From: SAR202 cluster bacterium bin16
GTDB taxonomy: Bacteria > Chloroflexota > Dehalococcoidia > Lucifugimonadales > Australimonadaceae
Direction of reading: 5' to 3'
NCBI GenBank assembly: GCA_002238425.1
Contig: MPMJ01000030.1
Span: 1-39,372 of the forward strand
DNA length: 39,372 bases
Position 1 is the first letter of the stretch. Every line of letters begins with the position of its first letter. Shown one piece after another: positions 20,992-28,620 of this stretch. Made by a program: the position numbers and the translations under genes. The notes below the pieces were generated by a model. The model saw only the letters and a list, made by a program, of their open reading frames with translations, did no database searches and was not told the origin of the DNA.

Positions 20992-21098
20992 TGTGGATAA
21001 GCAACCCTGTTATGCCCGACTTGACGGGGGCATATTCCATTTCCATCGACAGCAATAGTCCCGTACGGCGCGGAGTAAGGGGCCTCAATCCAGACCTA
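20992..21098 (+). repeat. Three-copy module-boundary element, copy 2
   Basis: It begins with the perfect DnaA box TGTGGATAA (20992-21000), then CCCGACTTGACGGGGGC, a variable centre, and a second part identical to copy 1 (GACAGCAATAGTCCCG through AGACCT). It ends 22 bases before the ATG of the giant fibre gene, so it forms that gene's leader or promoter region. Compared with copy 3, the DNA upstream (TGTGGATAAGC...TTATGCCCGAC) is also conserved. Confidence 0.8.
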
Positions 21099-21120
21099 AA
21101 AGGCAAAAGGAGAACGTACC

Positions 21121-24100
21121 ATGCAGCAGTTTCTTTCTCTTCTAATGATGGCTTGGGCTTTGTCCTATGGCCTCGTGGCAGTCAACGCCCAATCATATGC
21201 GCCAGGAACCGGCCAGAAGGCGGAGTATCAGCCAATCAGGCAGGCATACCAGGAGACCGGCCCGGGCGACAAGCTCATAACGGTAGCCGATCTGGATGGC
21301 GCATTCCTCAAGTCCATCGAAGTGTCGGCCAACGCCGAGGGGCTGCGGACGATCAGGATCGTCTATCAGGACGAGAACAACCAAGAGGGGACGCTGATCT
21401 ATACCGAGCGCACCGGCGGGGAGCTGGCCGGGGCGCTCGACAGGACGCTGGGCACCGGCTGGCGCACCGGCGGCGGCAGCGGCGGAGGTGGATCGGCACC
21501 GACCAACCTGTCCACGTCGCCAGCGGCCAGCAGCGTGGTGATACGGTCCTCGACCGGCACGGACGCGACCATACCGGCGGCCACCACCTCGCAGGCCGGT
21601 GTGATGACATCGGCGGACAGGACGAAGCTCAATGGCATATCCGCTAACGCCATAGCCGCCGCGCAGGCCACCACCATCGCCGACGCACGGGCGCAACTGC
21701 GCTTCACCAACGCCGAGAAGTCCAAGCTATCGCAGATATTGGTCAGCCGTCAGTTGCCATCGGGCGGCAGCACGGGGCAGATACTGACCAAGCAGTCCGG
21801 CACCGACTTCGATGTGACATGGCTGGACGCACCCGAGGGCGGGGTCGATGGCACGACCAACTTGATCGTCACGCGCACGTCCGACGACGTGACCGTTGGG
21901 TCGTCCACGGGAAGAAGCGCGGTCATAACGGCAGCGACCACCACGCAGGCCGGTGTGATGAGCGCAGCCGACAAGTCCAAGCTCAATGGCATCGAGGCGG
22001 GAGCCACCGCAGACCAGACGGGCGCGGAGATGGTCACGGCACTGTCGGGGCTGTCGGGCAGTGCGAGGCTACCAGCCAGCGCCGTGCGCGATCTGCCGAC
22101 GGGCGGGGGAGGCGACACCGACGGGACGCCAGCGCGGACGGAGCGGCTGCTGTTCGCCAACCTGACCAACATCGGCAACACGCCCGTAGCCTTGACCACG
22201 AGGGCGACGGGCTTCTCGCAAGTGGTCTTCCCGGCAGGCCAGACGACGACGGAATTGGTGACGGCGACCGCGTCGGCCACATCGTTCGCGGTGGCCAAGG
22301 CCGGAACCTACTTGCTCGACTTGACGGGCTTGGTGCAGCGCGGCAACCCGGACAACAACCGCGTCAATTTTCAGGGCGACATACGCGACGCCAGCAACGC
22401 CGTCGTGGGGCGCATATCGGGCTTCTACCAGCGCACCGTGCCCAACGCGGGTATCGATGAGGTCTTGGTCGGCTACTTGACCACCACGGCCGACAATTCG
22501 GCTGTCACCGTCAGGCTGTTCACGCCGACATCGCCGAGCGGTAGCGGATCGGCCACCAGCGCCGTCAACTTCTCAAACGTAGCCCTCAACATCACGCCCT
22601 TGCTCAACGTCGAGGGCACCGGCGGAGGGGGCACGGCAGCGCCGACCAACCTATCCATCCAGCGCACGTCGAACAACGTGGTCATCGAGTCGTCCACCGG
22701 CACCAACGCGACGATTCCACCGGCCACATCTTCGTTGGCAGGCACCATGTCGGCCAGCGACAAGGCGACGCTCTCGGCCACCCTGTCGCGCACGGCGGTT
22801 GCTCAGGTAGCGGCGGGGGCGGCCAGCAGCCGGTTCACCGACGCGGAGAAGTCCAAGCTCAACGGTATCGAGACGGGAGCCACGGCAGACCAGACCGGCG
22901 CGGAGATGGTCGCGGCACTATCCGGTCTCGCAGGCAGTGCGAGGCTACCAGCCAGCGCCGTGCGCGATCTGCCGACGGGCGGGAGCGGGGCCGACGCCAC
23001 GGCCAGAGCGGCAACGGTGGTCAACAGGGACAGCATCAACGCAATGCGCCCGAGGATAGCCGACAACAGCCGAGAGTTCCTGATCATCCCCAACGAATGG
23101 GTCAGAACCACCGACGCCCGTTCGTTCGTGCTGCATCTGGATGCAGGCGCATTTCCAAGTGGCGCAACGCAGATCCAAGTGACCATTCACGGCGTCAACG
23201 TCAATCGACAAGCACTGACGGCGGATGATACCGACTACACCATAGCCATCAACGCATCCAATGCCGGAACGATAGCACGCGCAATACGCAGCACGACAAC
23301 AGTGCTCAAGGTCGAGGTGCACTATCAGAACGCGAGTGCGGTAACGCTCGCCGAGCACGACTTCTTGATTCCGGTGGTCTCGGCGGCCACGCCGGGGGGC
23401 ATCACGGCAGCGGAGCGGACGAAGCTATCGGGTATCGAATCGGGGGCCATAGGGCCAGCGGCGGCCACGGCCATAGCCAACGCACGAGCCGCAGCCCGGT
23501 TCACGGACGCGGAGAAGACCAAGCTCAACGGCGTCGAGTCCGGAGCGACCGCCGACCAGACCGGCACCGAGATTGTGGGATTGCTTGAGGGACTGTCAGG
23601 CAATGCGCGGTTGCAGGCCAGCGCCATCCGCGACCTACCCAGCGGCGGGGGGAGCGGAGAAGACGCCACGGCCAGAGCAGCGGCGCAGGTAAACCTCGAC
23701 AGCATCAACGCGATGCGACCGAGGGTAACCGCCAACAGCCGCGATTTCCTGATGAGTCCAAACGAATGGATAGCAGGAAGCACAGGCATTCAACTCTATA
23801 GGCTGCATCTGGATGACACCGCCATTCCGACGGGCGCAACGCAGATACAGATATTATTTCAAGGCATAACCTTTGGTCGCAGACCAATAGTCGCTAGCGA
23901 TACCGATTACCTTATAACAATCAACTCAGGTAATACGGCAAGAATAGAAACAGCCATCAGCGGGCTGACGGCGCTTAGGGTAGAGGTGCGATTTGATAAC
24001 GCGTTAGGGCAAGCGCTTGCAAGGCACGACTTCCTGATTCCGATTCTATCGGAGCTCACGGCGCGTCCGGGCTACACGTTCGCCGAGCGGATGAAGCTCC

Positions 24101-25041
24101 AAGGCGTCGAGGCGGGGGCCACAGCAGACCAGACCGGCGCGGAGATGGTCACGGCACTATCGGCACTATCGGGCAACGACAGGCTACCAGCGTCCGCCGT
24201 GCGCGACCTACCCAGCGGCGGGGGCAGCGGAGGCGGGGCCGTCCTGCAGGACGTGGTGGAGTTCCCCACAACCGTCTCGCGATTGGAGTTCACCGAGAAC
24301 CCGGATGCCACCTATGGCACGGCGGGAAGTACGCACAGGGAGCGCTACACCGAGATAAACGGCAAGACGTTCGTCTTCACGGGAACAACGACCAAAACGG
24401 TCTTTCTCGCAGACCTCATCTTCATCAACAGCGAGGGGGTGCGCGACGACGTAGCCGGGTCGGTCTTCTACGTAATGAACTATGGGAACTCGGGCAACGT
24501 AACATTCGGAGGCGGTGGCATAGCGGACATACGGCCCACCACCGCACAGGGCGGGGCGACGATTCTACCGGGCTACGGCGCGTTCATCTTCCTGAATCCG
24601 CACCAGAGCACGCGCTTCTTTCTCCAGGTGGTGGCGTGGAACAGGGACTTCTTGCCGGAATCACCGGAAACGCTAATAGGAACACCTACGAGCGACGTGA
24701 CGTACACAAATGACGCTTGGAACCTAATGTCTGGTAGCGTTAGGGCTATATCTTCAGCGGATGACAGGAAGACGTTGGAGTTGTCGCTTTTGGGGGATGG
24801 GGGGATATGGGTTTCCGCTTATTTCCCGGCAGACCTGTTTAGAAATGCGGGGAACATAACATCCGGAGGCACTTCGACAACTAATGCAATAGCTCTAACG
24901 TTCCCAGCCGCTGAGACCGGTTTTGACATTTCAGATTCGGGAAGGGAAACGGTCTATATGGGGCGCGTGAACAACGCATGGTATATAGCTTCATCGGCAT
25001 TGAGTAACTACGCCCGCCACAGGGTGAGGCTAAGGCCGTAA
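21121..25041 (+). CDS. Giant repeat fibre-like protein with signal peptide
   Basis: A 1306-residue protein preceded by AGGAG. Residues 1-23 (MQQFLSLLMMAWALSYGLVA, then VNA before Q) look like a Sec signal peptide, unusual for a phage fibre. The body has four copies of a fibre motif KLNGIE(A/T)GATADQTGAE followed by ALSGL...RLPASA(V/I)RDLP, typical of marine phage tail fibres, separated by Gly-rich linkers. Two ~130-residue modules (starting DATARAA, with DSINAMRPR and NEW) are duplicates. The C-terminal ~280 residues are a different beta-rich domain. It is encoded on the plus strand beside lysis genes, away from the tail block. It could be a receptor-binding fibre or an exported surface protein. 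Confidence 0.75.
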   Translation: MQQFLSLLMMAWALSYGLVAVNAQSYAPGTGQKAEYQPIRQAYQETGPGDKLITVADLDGAFLKSIEVSANAEGLRTIRIVYQDENNQEGTLIYTERTGGELAGALDRTLGTGWRTGGGSGGGGSAPTNLSTSPAASSVVIRSSTGTDATIPAATTSQAGVMTSADRTKLNGISANAIAAAQATTIADARAQLRFTNAEKSKLSQILVSRQLPSGGSTGQILTKQSGTDFDVTWLDAPEGGVDGTTNLIVTRTSDDVTVGSSTGRSAVITAATTTQAGVMSAADKSKLNGIEAGATADQTGAEMVTALSGLSGSARLPASAVRDLPTGGGGDTDGTPARTERLLFANLTNIGNTPVALTTRATGFSQVVFPAGQTTTELVTATASATSFAVAKAGTYLLDLTGLVQRGNPDNNRVNFQGDIRDASNAVVGRISGFYQRTVPNAGIDEVLVGYLTTTADNSAVTVRLFTPTSPSGSGSATSAVNFSNVALNITPLLNVEGTGGGGTAAPTNLSIQRTSNNVVIESSTGTNATIPPATSSLAGTMSASDKATLSATLSRTAVAQVAAGAASSRFTDAEKSKLNGIETGATADQTGAEMVAALSGLAGSARLPASAVRDLPTGGSGADATARAATVVNRDSINAMRPRIADNSREFLIIPNEWVRTTDARSFVLHLDAGAFPSGATQIQVTIHGVNVNRQALTADDTDYTIAINASNAGTIARAIRSTTTVLKVEVHYQNASAVTLAEHDFLIPVVSAATPGGITAAERTKLSGIESGAIGPAAATAIANARAAARFTDAEKTKLNGVESGATADQTGTEIVGLLEGLSGNARLQASAIRDLPSGGGSGEDATARAAAQVNLDSINAMRPRVTANSRDFLMSPNEWIAGSTGIQLYRLHLDDTAIPTGATQIQILFQGITFGRRPIVASDTDYLITINSGNTARIETAISGLTALRVEVRFDNALGQALARHDFLIPILSELTARPGYTFAERMKLQGVEAGATADQTGAEMVTALSALSGNDRLPASAVRDLPSGGGSGGGAVLQDVVEFPTTVSRLEFTENPDATYGTAGSTHRERYTEINGKTFVFTGTTTKTVFLADLIFINSEGVRDDVAGSVFYVMNYGNSGNVTFGGGGIADIRPTTAQGGATILPGYGAFIFLNPHQSTRFFLQVVAWNRDFLPESPETLIGTPTSDVTYTNDAWNLMSGSVRAISSADDRKTLELSLLGDGGIWVSAYFPADLFRNAGNITSGGTSTTNAIALTFPAAETGFDISDSGRETVYMGRVNNAWYIASSALSNYARHRVRLRP

Positions 25042-25058
25042 ACGAAAGGAGGCGCATC

Positions 25059-25208
25059 ATGGCGTTAGAGATAGTCGACAAGTGCGAGCATTGCGAATCC
25101 GAAGACATCGACATCACCGAATGCGAATTATGCGGATTCGTATTGCGCGTCAAGTGCATGACCTGCGGAAGCGAAGACGAAAGTTTCCACTGCGTCTGCG
25201 AGGATTAA
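25059..25208 (+). CDS. Small acidic zinc-binding protein (49 aa)
   Basis: A 49-residue protein with CEHCES...CELCGF...CMTCGS...CVCED, eight or nine cysteines in CxxC pairs that would bind two zinc ions. AAAGGAGG lies nine bases before the ATG. It follows the fibre gene closely. It is acidic, so protein rather than DNA binding is more likely. No family is recognised. Confidence 0.65.
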   Translation: MALEIVDKCEHCESEDIDITECELCGFVLRVKCMTCGSEDESFHCVCED

Positions 25209-25280
25209 GTTGCAAGCGATAAGCGGGTTGCATAGCTTCAACAGCTCAGCCACCAACAACATCCAGAAGGGAGACCCACC

Positions 25281-25496
25281 ATGAACGTCAAAGATCATTT
25301 GCACCACATCTTGGGCCCGATCGTCGGCGACATCGAGCATTATGTACAGTTGGGCTTGGACGCCAAGCAGGTCGTCTCCGCCGTCGTACACACGCACGAG
25401 CGGGCCGGTCATCCGCCCGACAAGCTCAAGGCCATCGAGGACGTAGCGGTCGCGCTGCTCAACGCACGGGATGCCTTCTTTCCGCAAGTGATATAG
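25281..25496 (+). CDS. Small helical protein before the lysis genes (71 aa)
   Basis: A 71-residue helical protein (MNVKDHLHHILGPIVGDIEH, VVSAVVHTHERAGHPPDKLK, AIEDVAVALLNARDAFFPQV). AAGGGAG precedes the ATG. The length and helical amphipathic pattern fit a phage structural or regulatory small protein. The transglycosylase gene starts four bases after its stop. No family is recognised. Confidence 0.6.
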   Translation: MNVKDHLHHILGPIVGDIEHYVQLGLDAKQVVSAVVHTHERAGHPPDKLKAIEDVAVALLNARDAFFPQVI

Positions 25497-25500
25497 GGGC

Positions 25501-26013
25501 ATGATGACCAGGTTCATTCTACTGTCGTTGCTCCTGTTCGCGTCTTGTCGGCCCTATGACGTGTTCGACAAGTGGGCCAACCATTATTTCAAAGACGAGC
25601 CGGCGGTGTCCGGAGACCTGCTGCGGCGGATAGCTCAGGTCGAGTCGTCCATGGACGCGAGGGCCATATCACCAGCCGGTGCGCGTGGCATAATGCAGAT
25701 AGAGCCGGAGACGTTCAGATGGATCCAGAGCAAGGAACCGGCGCTGGCGGGGCTGCACGTCGATGAGCTCTTTAACGTTGACGTGAACGTGAGGGCCGCG
25801 ACGTGGTATCTGCGTTGGCTGTGGGATCAGTGGCCCAACAGACCGGCCAGAGAGCGGCTAAAATACGTTTTGGGCAGCTACAACGCCGGTATTGGCCACA
25901 TCAGGCGCGCCGACAAGGATACGTGGGCGCGGACGGAGATAGCGCTGTGCGCGGAGACAAGCTCAGCGTCATGCCACCAGACGCAGAAGTATGTCAGGGA
26001 GATACTGCCATGA
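25501..26013 (+). CDS. Lipoprotein lytic transglycosylase (SLT)
   Basis: A 170-residue enzyme. Residues 1-16 are a lipoprotein signal (ILLSLLLFASC, lipidated Cys16). The soluble lytic transglycosylase domain has the catalytic glutamate in RIAQVESSMDARA (E48), then SPAGARGIMQI and VLGSYNAG, the conserved GLMQ and AYNAG blocks. It cleaves peptidoglycan between MurNAc and GlcNAc and would act as the endolysin from the inner face of the outer membrane or periplasm. The following membrane gene overlaps its stop (ATGA), forming a lysis cassette. Confidence 0.9.
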   Translation: MMTRFILLSLLLFASCRPYDVFDKWANHYFKDEPAVSGDLLRRIAQVESSMDARAISPAGARGIMQIEPETFRWIQSKEPALAGLHVDELFNVDVNVRAATWYLRWLWDQWPNRPARERLKYVLGSYNAGIGHIRRADKDTWARTEIALCAETSSASCHQTQKYVREILP

Positions 26014-26315
26014 GCTTACTGATGGAATTCTTCCTAATCGAGTACGCCATCCTGTTGCTGTTGGGCATCATCTTCGGGGTGGGCAGCTCGTTGGCGTGGT
26101 TCAGGATGGGCGGCAAGCCGGTCAAGAAGCTGCTGTTGACCACAGCCGTCAGCGAGCGCGACAGGATCAGGCTGCAGCTGCGCGACGAGGATGGGGAGCT
26201 ACTGCTTCAATCGCCGGCCGGGTTCACTCACGTGGACGAATTGAAAAAGAGGGCCGAGGAGATAGCTCAGCGGGTGATTGTGATCGACGAGAACGCGGAG
26301 GGCTTGAAGGGGTGA
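26010..26315 (+). CDS. Membrane protein of the lysis cassette, possible holin/spanin
   Basis: A 101-residue protein with one N-terminal membrane segment (residues ~6-30, IEYAILLLLGIIFGVGSSLA) and a charged cytoplasmic or periplasmic tail. The tail segment DRIRLQLRDEDGELLLQSPA, followed by a helix, resembles the YegP/DUF1508 strand-turn unit. The start overlaps the transglycosylase stop. Position next to an endolysin suggests holin or spanin function, but the single membrane segment and folded tail are atypical, so this is an inference. Confidence 0.5.
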   Translation: MSLLMEFFLIEYAILLLLGIIFGVGSSLAWFRMGGKPVKKLLLTTAVSERDRIRLQLRDEDGELLLQSPAGFTHVDELKKRAEEIAQRVIVIDENAEGLKG

Positions 26316-26342
26316 AGCGATTGAAACTGAAGTAGAGCCAAT

Positions 26343-26384
26343 AGAAAGGCCCCGGTGATAGAGGAGAATCACCGGGGCCTTTCT
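26343..26384. terminator. Bidirectional terminator between convergent blocks
   Basis: AGAAAGGCCCCGGTGAT (26343-26359) pairs perfectly over 17 bases with 26368-26384 around AGAGGAGA. The stem ends in T-rich and, on the other strand, A-rich DNA (CTTTCT), so it can stop both the plus-strand lysis operon ending at 26315 and the leftward block ending at 26401. Confidence 0.9.
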
Positions 26385-26400
26385 CTGTTCAGCGCGGAGG

Positions 26401-27126
26401 CTATTCGCCGCCGCCACCAGCATCACCACCGCCATCGGGCGCTTGCTCACCGCTGCCATCAGCCTCGATGGCCTTGGCTGCGGACTCACCGGCCTGCTCA
26501 ACCGCCTTAGAGTCGCTGAGCGCCTTCTGCTTCATGACCTCAACCTGAGCGCCATAGATCATCATGCGGGCCTCGTTGGCCATGCGCGAGAACTCGGAGG
26601 CTTGGTCGATGGCTTTGGCCAGTCCCTCCGGCAAAGCGCCCCTCTTCATTTTGAGGTTCATAGAGATCTTAGCCGTCATATCCGTGGTTCTGGTTTGCTC
26701 GGATTTGTGGGTGACCTCACAGGACATAGAGGCATGAGCCGAGACGGGGCCCCAGCCACCGGAGACACCAGCTTCTGTCTTAGCATTGACGCCGGTCTCG
26801 GACTTGTCTTCGGTGTGGGATCCGATGTTCATTTCAAAATCGAATTCGGCAGTGTCGTACTCAAAGCGTTGCGCCTCCACCGCTTCAATGGGCGGCAGCG
26901 ATGAAATGCGGTGCAAGTCGTTAAACGGCTCAGGCATCGACTCGATCTGATGGATCTCGATATTCGGCGCCTTGAGAAGCGGCTGAATGAAATTCGCTAA
27001 GTGTCTGATCTGACCGTTAGTGTCGGAGTCCTGCAGCGCTCCGCTTATCTCAGCTATCTTGGCAGCCAGCGTGCCGAAGGCGGTGGACATGTTATCAACA
27101 AGTGCCTCATTGCTTGGCCCGGCCAT
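26401..27126 (-). CDS. DUF2589-like protein
   Basis: A 241-residue protein. The region EFDFEMNIGSHTEDKSETGV, then GVSGGWGPVSAHASMSCEVT, then ISMNLKMKRGALPEGLAKAI, follows the DUF2589 pattern (beta-strands ending in a PxGL(x)K helix). The tail is Gly-rich (DGGGDAGGGGE). Functions of DUF2589 proteins are unknown; they often occur in pairs with short relatives, as here. AGGAG lies upstream. It is the last gene of the leftward tail block and overlaps the previous one by 20 bases. Confidence 0.6.
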   Translation of the reverse strand: MAGPSNEALVDNMSTAFGTLAAKIAEISGALQDSDTNGQIRHLANFIQPLLKAPNIEIHQIESMPEPFNDLHRISSLPPIEAVEAQRFEYDTAEFDFEMNIGSHTEDKSETGVNAKTEAGVSGGWGPVSAHASMSCEVTHKSEQTRTTDMTAKISMNLKMKRGALPEGLAKAIDQASEFSRMANEARMMIYGAQVEVMKQKALSDSKAVEQAGESAAKAIEADGSGEQAPDGGGDAGGGGE

Positions 27127-27550
27127 CGTCTTTCTCCTGTTTAGCCACCCTAGCGCGGTGGTCGTTTATATGCTCTCTATTCACTTCGTTGGCACGTTCA
27201 CGCGCCAGCTCAAGCGACTCAAGTGGATTCGTAGCCTCAAAGCTAACTTCTACGTCTATCTCTGGCAACTTACGAAAAAGACCATTCTTGAGGTGCACCC
27301 ACATGTCGCCATCCTCGTCTTCTTCGAGGTAGGCTTTGGTCTGCAACGTAACCTCAGAAGGGCGCATGGAGGAGTTGGGCAGGTTGGCCGCGCCCTCCAC
27401 CTTGAGCGGCTGTCCGGCTATGTCTATCTCGCAGCCGAGTTCTTCGGGTGCTCGTTTGGCAGAGCCAACGGTATGGCGCGTCGTATCGTGGACGGCATGC
27501 TCGACACTTTGACAGAGAGTCGAGAGGAATCTGGAGAGGGAGAGGGCCAT
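27107..27550 (-). CDS. Unknown protein paired with the DUF2589-like gene
   Basis: A 147-residue protein with a helical N-terminus and a central beta part (SSMRPSEVTLQTKAYLEEDE, DGDMWVHLKNGLFRKLPEID, VEVSFE). This central part resembles short DUF2589-associated proteins. The charged helical tail ends EKDDGRAKQ. The ATG follows the previous stop by two bases with no SD site, implying coupling. It may be a partner of the downstream DUF2589-like protein. Confidence 0.5.
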   Translation of the reverse strand: MALSLSRFLSTLCQSVEHAVHDTTRHTVGSAKRAPEELGCEIDIAGQPLKVEGAANLPNSSMRPSEVTLQTKAYLEEDEDGDMWVHLKNGLFRKLPEIDVEVSFEATNPLESLELARERANEVNREHINDHRARVAKQEKDDGRAKQ

Positions 27551-27552
27551 GA

Positions 27553-28554
27553 TTATCCGTAGCGGAAAGAGATGGTTTGACCGGCAAGGTTAGTGGGCAT
27601 GCGACGTCGCGAGACACCGATAATGTAGCCTTGGCCGTCCACCACAAGACTGGCACCGCCTTGCGGCACGAAAGCACCGGCGGCGGAGCTGTCGTCCAAG
27701 AACACATCACGCGGGTAGCCGCGTGGCGACTCGACACCGAAGAACAGGTAGCCGGTATCGGTGCCGAGCGTAGAGACGGGTATGCGCGTCGATTCGTCCG
27801 TAGAGCGCGTGGAAATCTGAAACTCAGCTTGAGTGACCATGTTGTCGGCAGACCAGCCCACGTACACGACGTGCTCAACCGGCTCCAGCGCCGCCACGCG
27901 GTCTTCCAGCGCGGTGAGCTCCATCGGGCTGGCGAGCCTGTAGTTGACGCCGTTGATGGTGATGGAAGAGAGTTGACCGTCTTGGTCGTCCGTGGCCGGG
28001 TTGGCTTCCACCTGCAGGTCGGCGTTGATGGTGATGCGTTCGGTCACGTCGTCGTGGTCGAGGTCGATGCGGTTGCCTTGGTGGATTATCGCTTTGACCA
28101 GCAGGTAAATGTCATCGACGGTGATGGGCAGGGCCGAGCCGGGGACACTACCAAAGCCACCAGTAGTGCCGAAGCTGCCATAAGCGAGCTGGCTTTCCGA
28201 TTCGGCAGAGGCAGCCAAGCGCAGGCCACCCTCAGCGCCGACCTGGTCGAGTAGTTTTTCCGCTTGCTCGAAGTAGGCTTGTCCGCGTTCAACGTCTCCT
28301 TCACCGAAAAGAAGCTGTGAGGCGGCCAAGCGCGACGAGATGGGCCGAGCCAACGAGAGCAGGTTGTCGTCGTCGTACGGCCCTTCGCCCAGTCCGATGG
28401 CAACGAAGCGGGCCGAGATGATGGCGAAGGCGTCACCGATGGCTTCTTCCACTTCGTCCAGTGTGGGCGTCGTATCAGCCGAGTACTGAGCGCCGGTGAG
28501 CCGGGTTATATCGGTCGCGACGGAAAAGCCATCTACTCCGATGGTGATTGCCAT
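27553..28554 (-). CDS. Putative head-tail adaptor fused to a C-terminal beta domain
   Basis: A 333-residue protein. Residues 1-130 (VATDITRLTGAQYSA..., DEVEEAIGDAFAIISARF, SSRLAASQLLFGEGDVERG) resemble small head-tail adaptor (gp6-like) helical proteins. Residues ~160-333 are beta-rich with Gly/Asp turns (ITINADLQVEANPATDDQDG, PVEHVVYVGWSADN) like fibre or collar domains. An AGAAGG site lies before the ATG. It follows the 1198-residue gene by 66 bases. The adaptor call is tentative; the fusion would be unusual. Confidence 0.45.
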   Translation of the reverse strand: MAITIGVDGFSVATDITRLTGAQYSADTTPTLDEVEEAIGDAFAIISARFVAIGLGEGPYDDDNLLSLARPISSRLAASQLLFGEGDVERGQAYFEQAEKLLDQVGAEGGLRLAASAESESQLAYGSFGTTGGFGSVPGSALPITVDDIYLLVKAIIHQGNRIDLDHDDVTERITINADLQVEANPATDDQDGQLSSITINGVNYRLASPMELTALEDRVAALEPVEHVVYVGWSADNMVTQAEFQISTRSTDESTRIPVSTLGTDTGYLFFGVESPRGYPRDVFLDDSSAAGAFVPQGGASLVVDGQGYIIGVSRRRMPTNLAGQTISFRYG

Positions 28555-28620
28555 GAGAAAAACCTTCTTTCGTTAGTTTCAATCGTTCCAAAGATACCAA
28601 TACAGCGCAGTAGCAACAAA

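Noticed and set aside
20976..21647. Plus-strand frame starting before the fibre gene
   Set aside because: It overlaps the element and the fibre gene in another frame and becomes low-complexity; the fibre start has AGGAG.
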